From Parabacteroides hominis (lineage in GTDB: Bacteria > Bacteroidota > Bacteroidia > Bacteroidales > Tannerellaceae), in contig NZ_JACOOJ010000009.1 of the NCBI RefSeq assembly GCF_014287585.1, positions 62,001 through 126,000 on the forward strand: a stretch of DNA of 64,000 nucleotides. The letters run 5' to 3'. This document shows positions 1 to 7,836 of this stretch, in pieces (position 1 is the stretch's first letter; every line of letters starts with the position of its first letter). A program made the position numbers and the translations under genes. The notes under the pieces are model-generated. The model was not told the DNA's origin and did not search any database. It worked only from the letters and a program-made list of their open reading frames with translations.

Positions 1-197
1 CTGCCGGCCTTTCTGCAAACATGGAAAAACGTGTCAGCATGCTGGAAGAAGTGGTTGCCGATCTGGCTGCTTACTATCCTGACCTGAAACAGTTAGGCGA
101 AACGATTGCTCCGCTGAAAGAAAAAGTCGCTTCTATCCAGAGCGCTCGTGCTGCAAATGCAGAAATCATGGGTATCCGTGACGCTTTGTTGAAGTAA
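1..197 (+). CDS. C-terminal part of an unidentified protein (cut by window edge)
   Basis: The reading frame is open from the window start and ends at TAA 195-197, giving the last 64 residues of a protein that begins to the left. The fragment is rich in Ala, Leu, Glu and Lys and looks wholly alpha-helical, possibly coiled-coil (a heptad-like stretch runs from NMEKRVSMLEEVVADL onward). Codon use matches neighbouring genes and a strong terminator follows directly, so the frame is real. I do not recognise the family from this piece. Confidence 0.7.
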   Translation, partial: AGLSANMEKRVSMLEEVVADLAAYYPDLKQLGETIAPLKEKVASIQSARAANAEIMGIRDALLK

Positions 198-220
198 GAT
201 TCTCTATACATTAATATAAT

Positions 221-263
221 AAGTAGCCCGGCCTCCAAAAGGAAGTCGGGCTACTTATTTTTC
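221..263 (+). terminator. Rho-independent terminator
   Basis: A near-perfect stem pairs AGTAGCCCGGCCTCC (222-236) with GGAAGTCGGGCTACT (241-255), with a short AAAA loop, followed by TATTTTT. It ends the partial gene at the left edge. Confidence 0.85.
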
Positions 264-307
264 CGGGTAGGGCAACTCACGGTTTCGGATCGCGTGACTC
301 GCTTTCG

Positions 308-1471
308 TCACCCTTTGTAGTTGATCGAAAGCAGCGTGATGTCGTCCGACTGGACAGCACCGACGACAAACTCGCCAACCGTCTCGGTTATCTTTTCCAC
401 AACCTCTTTCGGGTTTTTGCCGGCGAGCGTCCGGCAGTTTTCGAGCAACCGTTGTTCGCTGTACAGTTCATGCTTCATGTTCATCGCCTCCGTTACCCCG
501 TCGGTATAGAGAAAGAGGTTATCGCCGGGCGACAGTTTCAATTCCTTTTCGTGATAGCTGGCGTCGCTGATCGCCCCCAATATCATATCGCCGGTAGCCG
601 GCACTTTGGAAACGGAGCCGTCCTTTTTCATTAGGATAGGCGGGTTGTGGCCTGCATTGCAATAGGTGACGACGCCCGTATGGATATTCAGGATGCCATA
701 GAACACGGTCACGAACATATCGTTTACGCTTTCCTGGCAGAGAATGTTGTTGGAACGTTGCATGCACATGGATGCCGAGTTTTCGGTCAGCGCGATGGCA
801 CGTATCACAGTCCGGCTGATCGCCATGAAGATAGCGGCGGGAACGCCCTTGCCCGATACGTCGGCAATGACGAAGCCCAGGCGGTCCTGGTCGATGCGGA
901 AGAAATCATAAAAATCTCCTCCTACATATTTGGCGGCGCTCATGTAGGCGTACAGGTCGAACGATTTCAGCTCCGGGAACGGGGGGAATGTCTTGGGCAG
1001 GATCGTCTGCTGGATTTCCTGGGCGACGTGCAGGTCGTTCTGGATGGATTCCAACTGCGTGTGTTCCTTCTGTGCCTGCTTGATGAAGGCGATCTGCTCG
1101 GCCGCCTTTTCGATGGTACGTTCGAGGTCTTCGAGGTTGATCGGCTTGGTCGTGAAGTCGAAAGCCCCCTGGTTCATGGCGCTGCGGATATTCTCCATAT
1201 CGCCGTAGGCCGATACCATGATGCATTTCAGCGCCGGGTTACGCATCTCGTTGATCTTCGTGAGCAGTGTCAACCCGTCCATCTCCGGCATGTTGATGTC
1301 ACTCAGGATCACGTCGAAGTCCGGCATGGCAAGCATCATCTGAAGTGCTTCCAGTCCGTTGTGGGCGAAATAGAACTCGTATTCGCCTTTCTTTATCTTG
1401 CGCCTGAAATATTGGGTCAGCAGTATTTCCAGGTCGAGTTCGTCATCTACACTTAATATTTTTATAGCCAT
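308..1471 (-). CDS. Response regulator with PP2C (SpoIIE/RsbU) phosphatase output
   Basis: 387 aa. Residues 1-125 form a CheY-like receiver with acidic residues D9/D10, phospho-acceptor D58 in a SDINMPEMDG context, and a TKP lysine motif. A linker helix follows, then a PP2C-type phosphatase domain from about 150 to the end with metal-binding motifs GGDFYDFF, GHNPP, TDGVTEA and SDDITLL. By family knowledge, such proteins dephosphorylate an STAS anti-anti-sigma factor when the receiver is phosphorylated. It is the last gene of a five-gene minus-strand operon that encodes the probable substrate (STAS, 3872-4171), the opposing kinase (3440-3850) and candidate sensor kinases. Cytoplasmic; no membrane segment is visible. 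Confident at domain level; the partners are inferred from gene order. Confidence 0.93.
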   Translation of the reverse strand: MAIKILSVDDELDLEILLTQYFRRKIKKGEYEFYFAHNGLEALQMMLAMPDFDVILSDINMPEMDGLTLLTKINEMRNPALKCIMVSAYGDMENIRSAMNQGAFDFTTKPINLEDLERTIEKAAEQIAFIKQAQKEHTQLESIQNDLHVAQEIQQTILPKTFPPFPELKSFDLYAYMSAAKYVGGDFYDFFRIDQDRLGFVIADVSGKGVPAAIFMAISRTVIRAIALTENSASMCMQRSNNILCQESVNDMFVTVFYGILNIHTGVVTYCNAGHNPPILMKKDGSVSKVPATGDMILGAISDASYHEKELKLSPGDNLFLYTDGVTEAMNMKHELYSEQRLLENCRTLAGKNPKEVVEKITETVGEFVVGAVQSDDITLLSINYKG

Positions 1472-1490
1472 AGTAGCGTTGTTTCTCTAA

Positions 1491-2324
1491 TTATTGAATC
1501 GGAATGGTGATGGTGAAACGGGTGAACTCGTTCGGTTCGGATTCCATCTCGATCGTTCCGTTATGTTTTTGTTCGATGATTGACTTGGTGATAGAGAGGC
1601 CGAGACCGGTCCCTTCCCCGACCGGTTTGGTGGTGAAGAACGGTGTATAGAGTTTCTCTTTGACCTCCTTCGTGATTCCCAAGCCATTGTCTTCGATAAC
1701 CAACCGTACCCGGTCGCCGTCTTTCGCCAGCTTGACCTTGATGGTCGGATTGTAAGGGCTTTCGGTGACACCTTTGGACTTGCTGAAGACGGCATAGCAG
1801 GCGTTGTTCATCAGGTTGAGGACGGCGCGGCTGAAATCCTGCGGGATCACTTTGACCTGCGGGAGCGTATTGTCGTATTCCTCTATGATGGCGACATTGA
1901 AGCTCTTGTTATTGGCGCGGACAGCATGGTAGGAAAGCCATACGTATTCTTTTGTCAGTTGGCAGAGGTCGGTCGGTATGTATTCGTCGTCCTTGCCGCG
2001 GGAATAGAGCAGGATGCCCCGGACGATGTTCGACGCGCGGTTCCCGTTTTCCTCGATCTTGCACATATTGCTTTTGAGGTCGTCCATGATTTCCCGGATC
2101 TCCTCGTCCGCATCGGCAGGAAGTTTGTTCTCCAGTTCGTCCAGTACGTCTTCCATATCTTGCAGCAACTTGCACGATAGTTTGCTGAAGTTGATCACGA
2201 AGTTGAGCGGGTTCTGTATCTCATGTGCGATACCGGCGCTCAACAGTCCGAGTGAAGCCATCTTTTCCTGCTGGCTGATCTGTTTTCTCAGACGTTCTAA
2301 CTCTCTCATACTGTTATCATCCAT
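1491..2324 (-). CDS. Soluble sensor histidine kinase
   Basis: 277 aa without a membrane segment. A short N-terminal coiled coil leads into a HisKA motif with H34 in GIAHEIQNPLNFV. The HATPase_c domain shows an N box (LMNNACYAVF), a D box (VIEDNGLGI), TTKPVGEGTGLGLSI as F/G2 boxes, and the usual C-terminal strand. It ends 20 bp before the phosphatase/response regulator starts and its 5' end overlaps the upstream kinase gene by 8 bp, so translation is probably coupled. The likely role is to phosphorylate D58 of the adjacent response regulator. With no own sensor domain, the signal may come from the upstream membrane protein through heterodimerisation (inference). Confidence 0.92.
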   Translation of the reverse strand: MDDNSMRELERLRKQISQQEKMASLGLLSAGIAHEIQNPLNFVINFSKLSCKLLQDMEDVLDELENKLPADADEEIREIMDDLKSNMCKIEENGNRASNIVRGILLYSRGKDDEYIPTDLCQLTKEYVWLSYHAVRANNKSFNVAIIEEYDNTLPQVKVIPQDFSRAVLNLMNNACYAVFSKSKGVTESPYNPTIKVKLAKDGDRVRLVIEDNGLGITKEVKEKLYTPFFTTKPVGEGTGLGLSITKSIIEQKHNGTIEMESEPNEFTRFTITIPIQ

Positions 2325-3438
2325 TGTCGTTGCTCTTTTGATAAATTGGAATCGTAATCATAAACTCGGTAAAATTGTCCTTTTCGCTCTTTACGATGAT
2401 GGAACCCTGATGGTTCAGGATCACCTCGCGGCAGAGGTACAAGCCTACACCGGCTGCCTCGGCTGTGGGCTTTGTTGTGAAGAACGGTTCGAATATCTTG
2501 GCTTTTATGCTGTCCTCGATACCGATGCCGTTGTCGCGGATGCTGAGGAAGACCGTTCCGTTCAGCCTCTTTTCCACGTGGATGTTGATGACCGGCGTGA
2601 AGTCCTCTTTCTGCAACTTTTTCAGCAATGCGTAGACGCTGTTCTTGAGCAAGCTGAGCATCACTTTGTTCATCTGCTCGATGTTGATCTCTGCAGTTGC
2701 GGGTTCTTCCGGGCAGTCGAGTTCGATCTGTATCTGCTTGCTCTCGATATCTTCTTTGAACTGCTTGCGGATCACGTCCACGTTCACCTTGCAGAGGTTG
2801 CTGATGTCGGTCGGAGTGACGTCGCCGTGACGGTCTTTCAACAACTCTTCCATCGCTTTGACGATCCGGACAGTGTTGCAGCCGTGTTCGTTAATCTTCT
2901 GCAGGTTGCTGTTGATCATATCGAGAATCTCGATGCTGTCGGCGTAGTTCTCTTTTGACATGATCGCCTGCTCGTCCGTGATGTTCTCCTTCAGGTCATT
3001 GATCAGGTTGACGGAAAGGCCGGCGAAGTTGTTGATGTAGTTGATCGGGTTCAGGATGCGGTCGACCAAACCCTGCGTCAATTGTCCGACTGTAGCCAGC
3101 TTCTCTTTGCGGACCAGTTCGTCCTGGGCTTTCGCCAGGGCGTCGAGGGCGTCGGACAGTTTCTTGGATTCATTCAGCACCTGGTCTCGCTGGATGCGGA
3201 GTTCGATTGTCCGTTCTTCCACCACCTTTGCCAGGTATTCTTTTTGTTTCAGTCGCTTTTGCAGCCTTCCTTTATAAATATAGAGGACGCATTGGGCGAC
3301 GATCAAGGAGGCGATCCATCCTCCCCAGTCATAATACATCGAGAGGATGATCAGTATCCAGTCGGCCAATATGATCTTCTCTATAACCTGCCGCTTTATT
3401 TTGAGCGCTGCAATATCTTTAATATCGAAGTCTGCCAT
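2317..3438 (-). CDS. Membrane histidine-kinase-like protein lacking the phospho-acceptor His
   Basis: 373 aa. Two hydrophobic segments near residues 20-35 and 40-56, then a coiled coil to about 110, a HisKA-like region and HATPase_c. The position normally held by the phosphorylated histidine (GIAHEIQNPLN in the next gene) reads GLVDRILNPIN here: Asp126 replaces His. The ATPase N box (LLKNSVYALL) and D box (IRDNGIGI) remain; the G2 box is altered (AAGVGL). It may be a pseudokinase or a trans-acting partner that phosphorylates the histidine of the neighbouring soluble kinase in a heterodimer. Start overlap with the downstream kinase and a 1-bp gap from the RsbW-like gene mark it as an operon member. 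Confidence 0.88.
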   Translation of the reverse strand: MADFDIKDIAALKIKRQVIEKIILADWILIILSMYYDWGGWIASLIVAQCVLYIYKGRLQKRLKQKEYLAKVVEERTIELRIQRDQVLNESKKLSDALDALAKAQDELVRKEKLATVGQLTQGLVDRILNPINYINNFAGLSVNLINDLKENITDEQAIMSKENYADSIEILDMINSNLQKINEHGCNTVRIVKAMEELLKDRHGDVTPTDISNLCKVNVDVIRKQFKEDIESKQIQIELDCPEEPATAEINIEQMNKVMLSLLKNSVYALLKKLQKEDFTPVINIHVEKRLNGTVFLSIRDNGIGIEDSIKAKIFEPFFTTKPTAEAAGVGLYLCREVILNHQGSIIVKSEKDNFTEFMITIPIYQKSNDNG

Positions 3439-3439
3439 G

Positions 3440-3850
3440 TCAATGAATGTCTTTTGTCATTGTAAGTATGTTTTTTCCGTCTGAGTGACTGTAGGTGACT
3501 TCCGTCATCAGTTGTTTGACCAGAAAGATTCCGAGTCCGCCGATGGGGCGCTCTTCCAGTGAAAGTGTCAGATCCGGCTCCTGCCTCTCAAGCGGGTTGA
3601 AGGCGATTCCTGTATCGGTTATCACGATTGTCAGCCGTTTGTTCTCGCAGCTCATATCGATACGGATGTCCTGATCTTTCTTGTCCGGATAGGCGTACAG
3701 GATGACATTGGTCACGGCTTCTTCAAGTGCCAGTTTGATCTGCATCGACAGTAGCTCTTCCAGTTTGTAAACGCCTGCTTGCCGGTCCAGAAACGCGTAT
3801 AGACGGGTTAACTGTTCCAGTTCGTTTTTGATGTATAGCGTATTTGTCAT
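3440..3850 (-). CDS. RsbW/SpoIIAB-like serine kinase (anti-sigma factor type)
   Basis: 136 aa, a single GHKL ATPase domain of the usual RsbW length. The N box is EEAVTNVI (E43/E44, N48), the D-type box is DTGIAF near residue 79, and the G2 region is GGLGIFLVKQLM. In the family, such kinases phosphorylate a conserved serine on an STAS antagonist and bind a sigma factor or other target in the alternative state. The STAS gene lies immediately upstream (21-bp gap). No sigma factor gene is nearby, so the protein it restrains is unknown. Confidence 0.9.
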   Translation of the reverse strand: MTNTLYIKNELEQLTRLYAFLDRQAGVYKLEELLSMQIKLALEEAVTNVILYAYPDKKDQDIRIDMSCENKRLTIVITDTGIAFNPLERQEPDLTLSLEERPIGGLGIFLVKQLMTEVTYSHSDGKNILTMTKDIH

Positions 3851-3871
3851 CTGCCGGAATAGGGACGCTTG

Positions 3872-4171
3872 TTATTCAATCGTGAGGATGTGGGAGAATC
3901 CGGTGATATTCAGGATCTCCATAATCTCCTTCTGGATATTCTTCAACCGGAAGGAGCCTCCTTTGCTTTTCATCCCTTTTTGCAGCGTCAGGAGCAGGCG
4001 GAGTCCGGCACTGCTGATGTAGGTCAGTTCTGCGCCGTCGAGCACTACCGTTTGCGCTTCTCCCTGAAGGATGGGAGCGATCTCTTTTTCAAGATCGATG
4101 GAGGTTAACGTATCTAATTGTCCGGAAAGGCTGATGACTGTTTCTTTCCCGTTTTCTATTGTTATCTTCAT
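3872..4171 (-). CDS. STAS-domain anti-anti-sigma factor
   Basis: 99 aa, one STAS domain, first gene of the operon. The phosphorylation site lies in the YISSAGLR motif (Ser53, possibly Ser54), aligned with the DSSGLG motif of SpoIIAA. In partner switching the unphosphorylated form binds the RsbW-like kinase (3440-3850) and frees its target; the PP2C response regulator (308-1471) is the predicted reactivating phosphatase. Start ATG at 4169-4171 on the minus strand; a promoter-like site lies 30-60 bp upstream. Confidence 0.92.
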   Translation of the reverse strand: MKITIENGKETVISLSGQLDTLTSIDLEKEIAPILQGEAQTVVLDGAELTYISSAGLRLLLTLQKGMKSKGGSFRLKNIQKEIMEILNITGFSHILTIE

Positions 4172-4201
4172 AATCTGTTCCTATTCTGATTTACGTTCAA
4201 G

Positions 4202-4233
4202 CAAAAGTATAGATTATCCTTTACGTGAGCAAG
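4202..4233 (-). promoter_or_regulatory. Bacteroidota-type promoter of the partner-switching operon
   Basis: On the minus strand the sequence reads TACTTTTG (complement of 4202-4209), matching TAnnTTTG. A CTTG (complement of 4230-4233) lies 20 bp upstream in the place of TTTG. It is the only such site ahead of the STAS start. Confidence 0.55.
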
Positions 4234-4274
4234 TTATTTGTAACGATTTGTGTTATCGGTACGAATATTTCATT

Positions 4275-4282
4275 TATCTTTG
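4275..4282 (+). promoter_or_regulatory. Promoter -7 element for the DUF6722-like gene
   Basis: TATCTTTG matches TAnnTTTG 31 bp before the ATG at 4313. TTTG motifs occur upstream (4237-4240, 4247-4250), but the spacing of 24 bp or more is longer than usual. Confidence 0.45.
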
Positions 4283-4312
4283 CGGGTGTAGTAATCAAAA
4301 TAGTTGTTAGCT

Positions 4313-4534
4313 ATGAAAAAAGTAACAAGAGTAACAAATGAAGTAATTCAGATCAATGAGAAGTTAGGCGATTTCTTTGTTGATATTGCAAAGCTTGTCT
4401 TTGCGGGTGTAGTGCTAAGTACGCTGTTGGATATGGCGGAAAGTAAAGGATTTGTATTGTTTGTAGGAGTTTGGTCTACTGTTATGTTTGTAGCCACTGG
4501 ATTTGTTATTTATGATTTAAAACATAAAAAGTAA
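4313..4534 (+). CDS. Small membrane protein, DUF6722-like
   Basis: 73 aa from ATG 4313. A TTG codon lies 9 bp upstream in frame, but the ATG is the more natural start. An amphipathic N-terminus is followed by two hydrophobic segments near residues 24-40 and 45-65 and a basic tail ending in KHKK. The pattern fits the Bacteroidales DUF6722 family of short two-helix membrane proteins, whose function is unknown to me. A 37-codon membrane ORF follows 5 bp downstream, so the two are likely co-transcribed. Confidence 0.75.
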   Translation: MKKVTRVTNEVIQINEKLGDFFVDIAKLVFAGVVLSTLLDMAESKGFVLFVGVWSTVMFVATGFVIYDLKHKK

Positions 4535-4539
4535 AGAAT

Positions 4540-4653
4540 ATGGAACCAGCAGTAGTTTTATTTGGAAGTTTGGCTGTAGGAAGTACGATTGGCTTGATTG
4601 CACTTCTTATCTATAAGTACCGGATTGAACATAAAGAAGATGAAAAAGTATGA
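4540..4653 (+). CDS. 37-aa single-pass membrane micropeptide
   Basis: An ATG at 4540, 5 bp after the preceding stop, opens a 37-codon frame ending at TGA 4651-4653. It has one clear hydrophobic helix (about residues 4-25, containing FGSLAVGSTIGLIALLIY) followed by a charged tail rich in Lys and Glu. Close spacing and the shared membrane character suggest that it works with the 73-aa protein upstream. Family unknown to me; coding status is inferred from layout and composition only. Confidence 0.55.
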   Translation: MEPAVVLFGSLAVGSTIGLIALLIYKYRIEHKEDEKV

Positions 4654-4715
4654 TGAAACTCTGGTCTTGCTATTGTACTTTTGATTCGGAATTATAAAAG
4701 GAAGAAAAAATAATT

Positions 4716-4757
4716 AAAAAGAAAGGCGCTGTCAAAATCGACAGCGCCTTTCTTTTT
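4716..4757. terminator. Bidirectional terminator
   Basis: AAAAAGAAAGGCGCTGTC (4716-4733) pairs with GACAGCGCCTTTCTTTTT (4740-4757), an 18-bp stem with A and T tracts on both sides. It serves the small membrane genes on the plus strand and the ATPase gene ending at 4760 on the minus strand. Confidence 0.9.
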
Positions 4758-4759
4758 AA

Positions 4760-7441
4760 TTATTTTCTCAATCTTCCGATCAGCCGTCCAACCTCTCCGA
4801 TCCAGAGAACCAGCGAAGTCGAGCCGATAATGATTCCCCAGTCTTTCCAGGATAGCGGAACGACACTGAACATCTCGCCGCCGAACGTGACGATCAGGTA
4901 TTGTCCGACGATGATAAGCAAGGCTACCAGCAGGAAACTCTTGCTTCCTTTGAGGTTGGCGAATGCCGAACGTCCTTCCATAAACGCTTTTGCATTGAAC
5001 ATATTCCAGAACTGGAGCATCACGAAGAAACTGAAGAACCAGGACAGGTCGTGCGGCGTCAGTCCGTCCTGTGCATGGAAGTGGAGCAATAACCCCATCA
5101 AGACGATTACGAATGCAAGGCCGACACCGAAAATGTTGTAAGCCATCGGGCGGGTAATGATAAAGTCGCCATCCTTGCCGCTCCGGCGGGGTTTGTCTTT
5201 CATCACCCGTTCGTTAGGCGGCAGCGAAGCCAGTGCTCCGGCGGCAAATGTATCCATGATCAGGTTCACCCAAAGCATCTGGGTGATCGTAAGCGGAGAT
5301 TCCGTTCCTAAGAGGGAACCTAACAACACGATCAGGCAGGCCGCCACATTGATCGTCAATTGGAACAACAGGAATTTCTGGATGTTCCGGTACAGGGAGC
5401 GTCCCCACATCACCGCACGGGTGATGCTGCTGAACGAGTTGTCTATAATCGTGATGTCGCTTGCCTCTTTCGCCACGGAAGTCCCGTCTCCCATAGACAG
5501 GCCGACCTGCGCTGCTTTCAGGGCGGGGGCATCGTTGGTCCCGTCACCTGTTACGGCAACTACGGCTCCTTTCTGCTGCAACAATTTTACCAGGCGTTGT
5601 TTGTCGGTTGGGCGGGCACGGCACATGATCTTCAGGTCGAGCACACGATCCAAGGCTTCCTCGTCTGTCAAGGCTTCGAAGCCCGGCCCGGTGATGATGT
5701 TGCGTTCGGTGTCTCCGGCTTTCCAGGTTCCGATCTGCCGTCCGATCTCTTTGGCCGTTCCCGGAGTGTCACCGGTCACGATTTTGATGTCGATGCCGGC
5801 ATCAAGGCAACTTTGAACGGCTGCCGGAACATCGGCACGCACGGGGTCGGAGATGGCGACGATACCTAAATAGGTAAGGTCCGTATTATGCAATCGCCCG
5901 TTTGCAAAGAACGCGGCATCCTGTCCGTCCTCCAATATCTGGTAGGCAAATCCCAGCGTACGCATGGCCTGGTTCTGATAGTCCAGTAGCTGCTTTTCGA
6001 TGCCGGCTTTACAGTCTTCTACCGGTTTATAGGTCCCGTCGATCGCTACCCGGTTGCTGTTCGCCAATACGATTTCCGGAGCGCCTTTGACATACAGCAC
6101 GCGTTTTCCCAGTAAGGACGATTGTACGACTGTCGCCATATATTTCCGTTCGGTGGAGAAGGTCAGTTGATCCAGTATCCGGTCGCTTTCCCGTATTTCC
6201 AGATAGTTCTGGTGTTGGCTGTTCAACCATAACAGCAGAGCGGCTTCCGTCGGGTTACCCAAGGTTTTTACCTTATCTTCTGAAAAATCGAGGAAGGCGG
6301 TTGAGTTGACCGATATGCCTTCTTTTATAAGGTCGCTCAGTTCGTCGTCTCCTAATTTCTGGTCTTTCAGGTTGTAAAAGTTCGTTTGGTACACCTGCAT
6401 CTGGTTCTGTGTAAGTGTTCCCGTCTTGTCCGTACAAATGACAGTAGTAGCTCCCATTGTTTCGCAGGCATGCATTTTACGGACGAGGTTGTTCGTTTTC
6501 AGCATCCGGTTCATGCTCAGCGCCAAACTGAGGGTTACGCTCATTGGCAAGCCTTCCGGCACAGATACGACGATCAGCGTAACTGCTACCATAAATATAT
6601 TCAGGATATGGGAGATCAGGTCCATGACCGGCATTCCGGATGAGGACAGCAGTACCTTTGTCAGTAATGCGATAAAAGTGATAGTAGCAATTGCATAGCC
6701 GGCTTTGCTGATCACCTTCGCCAACCCGGCTAACTGTATCTGCAGCGGCGTGTCGATATTGTTTTCTATCTGCGAGCCTTCATACACCTTTCCGTATCCG
6801 GTTTCATCGCCGACTTTTTCAACAGCCATTACGCCATGTCCGTCGACAACAGTCGTTCCGCGCATGACAACATTGGACGGGTAGGTCGCTTCTTCATCGA
6901 AGTCCGCCTCATTTGTCGTCTTGCTGATGATCGGTTCGCCGGTCAATGTCGATTCGTTGATCTGCAGGGAGATCGCTTCCAATAAATGTCCGTCGGCCGG
7001 GACTTCTTCTCCCGTTTCCAGTACGACAATATCGCCGACGACAACCTCTTTTCGCGGGATCTGGCAGATATTCCCTTCGCGGATCACCTTCACAAAGATG
7101 TCATCATTGACCGTATTCAATACATCGAAAGCCCTGTTTGCCTTGACTTCGAAAAAGAAGCCGACGCAAGATGCCAACATGATTGCGAAGAAGATGCCGA
7201 TCGGTTCGAGGAAGGCGGTAAAGCCTTTGGCCTCAGGCCCCCAACAATGTACGCCTGCGATAATCATGGACAAGAACCATGCTACCAATAGAATCTTGAT
7301 AATCGGATCATTGAATTTCTCAAGAAATTGGCTCCATAGAGAGGCTTTCTCCGGAGGAGTGAGGATATTTTCGCCGTGAAGGCGCCTGCTTTCTTCTACT
7401 TCTTGTTTGGTTAATCCTTGATACTGATGTTTTTTCTCCAT
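4760..7441 (-). CDS. Calcium-translocating P-type ATPase (PMCA/SERCA-like)
   Basis: 893 aa, the usual length for bacterial P2-type Ca2+ ATPases. The phosphorylated aspartate is D338 in the CTDKTGTLTQ motif. The actuator TGE-type loop appears as LTGEPII, and the hinge is VTGDGTNDAPALK. Membrane segment M4 contains the VPEGLPM ion-binding motif, and M6 shows NLIMDTFAA. About ten membrane helices: two pairs before the P domain and six after. The predicted role is Ca2+ export across the inner membrane. It is monocistronic, reads away from the DUF4251 gene, and its upstream region carries a promoter-like site and a palindrome array. Confidence 0.95.
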   Translation of the reverse strand: MEKKHQYQGLTKQEVEESRRLHGENILTPPEKASLWSQFLEKFNDPIIKILLVAWFLSMIIAGVHCWGPEAKGFTAFLEPIGIFFAIMLASCVGFFFEVKANRAFDVLNTVNDDIFVKVIREGNICQIPRKEVVVGDIVVLETGEEVPADGHLLEAISLQINESTLTGEPIISKTTNEADFDEEATYPSNVVMRGTTVVDGHGVMAVEKVGDETGYGKVYEGSQIENNIDTPLQIQLAGLAKVISKAGYAIATITFIALLTKVLLSSSGMPVMDLISHILNIFMVAVTLIVVSVPEGLPMSVTLSLALSMNRMLKTNNLVRKMHACETMGATTVICTDKTGTLTQNQMQVYQTNFYNLKDQKLGDDELSDLIKEGISVNSTAFLDFSEDKVKTLGNPTEAALLLWLNSQHQNYLEIRESDRILDQLTFSTERKYMATVVQSSLLGKRVLYVKGAPEIVLANSNRVAIDGTYKPVEDCKAGIEKQLLDYQNQAMRTLGFAYQILEDGQDAAFFANGRLHNTDLTYLGIVAISDPVRADVPAAVQSCLDAGIDIKIVTGDTPGTAKEIGRQIGTWKAGDTERNIITGPGFEALTDEEALDRVLDLKIMCRARPTDKQRLVKLLQQKGAVVAVTGDGTNDAPALKAAQVGLSMGDGTSVAKEASDITIIDNSFSSITRAVMWGRSLYRNIQKFLLFQLTINVAACLIVLLGSLLGTESPLTITQMLWVNLIMDTFAAGALASLPPNERVMKDKPRRSGKDGDFIITRPMAYNIFGVGLAFVIVLMGLLLHFHAQDGLTPHDLSWFFSFFVMLQFWNMFNAKAFMEGRSAFANLKGSKSFLLVALLIIVGQYLIVTFGGEMFSVVPLSWKDWGIIIGSTSLVLWIGEVGRLIGRLRK

Positions 7442-7484
7442 AAATTTATTAATCTGTTTCAGAAAATTGAGGGAACAAATTACG

Positions 7485-7492
7485 CAAAGTTA
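7485..7492 (-). promoter_or_regulatory. Promoter -7 element for the Ca2+ ATPase
   Basis: The minus strand reads TAACTTTG (complement of 7485-7492), 44 bp ahead of the ATPase start. No well-spaced TTTG is present upstream. Confidence 0.45.
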
Positions 7493-7602
7493 TAGGACAT
7501 ATACAAATACAAGGTGTTAATGTTTGAAATCAGGAGGAGGTTCGATGGTTAAATCCGTTGTACGAATAATTCGTTTGTTTTTCTCATTGATTCCGTATGT
7601 AG

Positions 7603-7706
7603 TGAGAATTTATTCTCATGCTGGTGAGAAAACTTTCTCGCCAAGATGAGAAAAGTTTCTCACTGTCTTGTGAAAAGATTCCCATAGGCATGAGAAAGGG
7701 GGTGTG
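7603..7706. repeat. Array of 22-bp mini-palindrome units
   Basis: Units start at 7603, 7625, 7647, 7669 and (decayed) 7691, exactly 22 bp apart. Each is a 16-bp palindrome followed by a 6-bp unrelated spacer. Unit 1 is TGAGAATTTATTCTCA, unit 2 TGAGAAAACTTTCTCG, unit 3 TGAGAAAAGTTTCTCA; units 4 and 5 are degraded. Positions 7 and 10 change together (T with A in unit 1, A with T in units 2-3), which keeps the stem paired. It lies in the gene-free stretch between the divergent ATPase and DUF4251 genes. A sister array lies at 50409-50512. Confidence 0.85.
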
Positions 7707-7836
7707 TCAAAGTCCCGTTTTGTCTTGGCGGGTTCGAATCATGAATTTTGATGCAGCCCCTTTGATATAAATTAACATTGTTGGAATAAACCTTTTGAGG
7801 CATTGGACTGTCTTATATATACAAAGGCGAAAGATA

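Noticed and set aside
4278..4413. 15-bp direct repeat CTTTGCGGGTGTAGT at 4278 and 4399
   Set aside because: A pair of identical 15-mers is expected by chance about once or twice in 64 kb, and the second copy lies inside a coding region.
7603..7706. CRISPR array at the palindrome units
   Set aside because: Units are 16 bp with 6-bp spacers, far too short for CRISPR, and no cas genes are present in the window.
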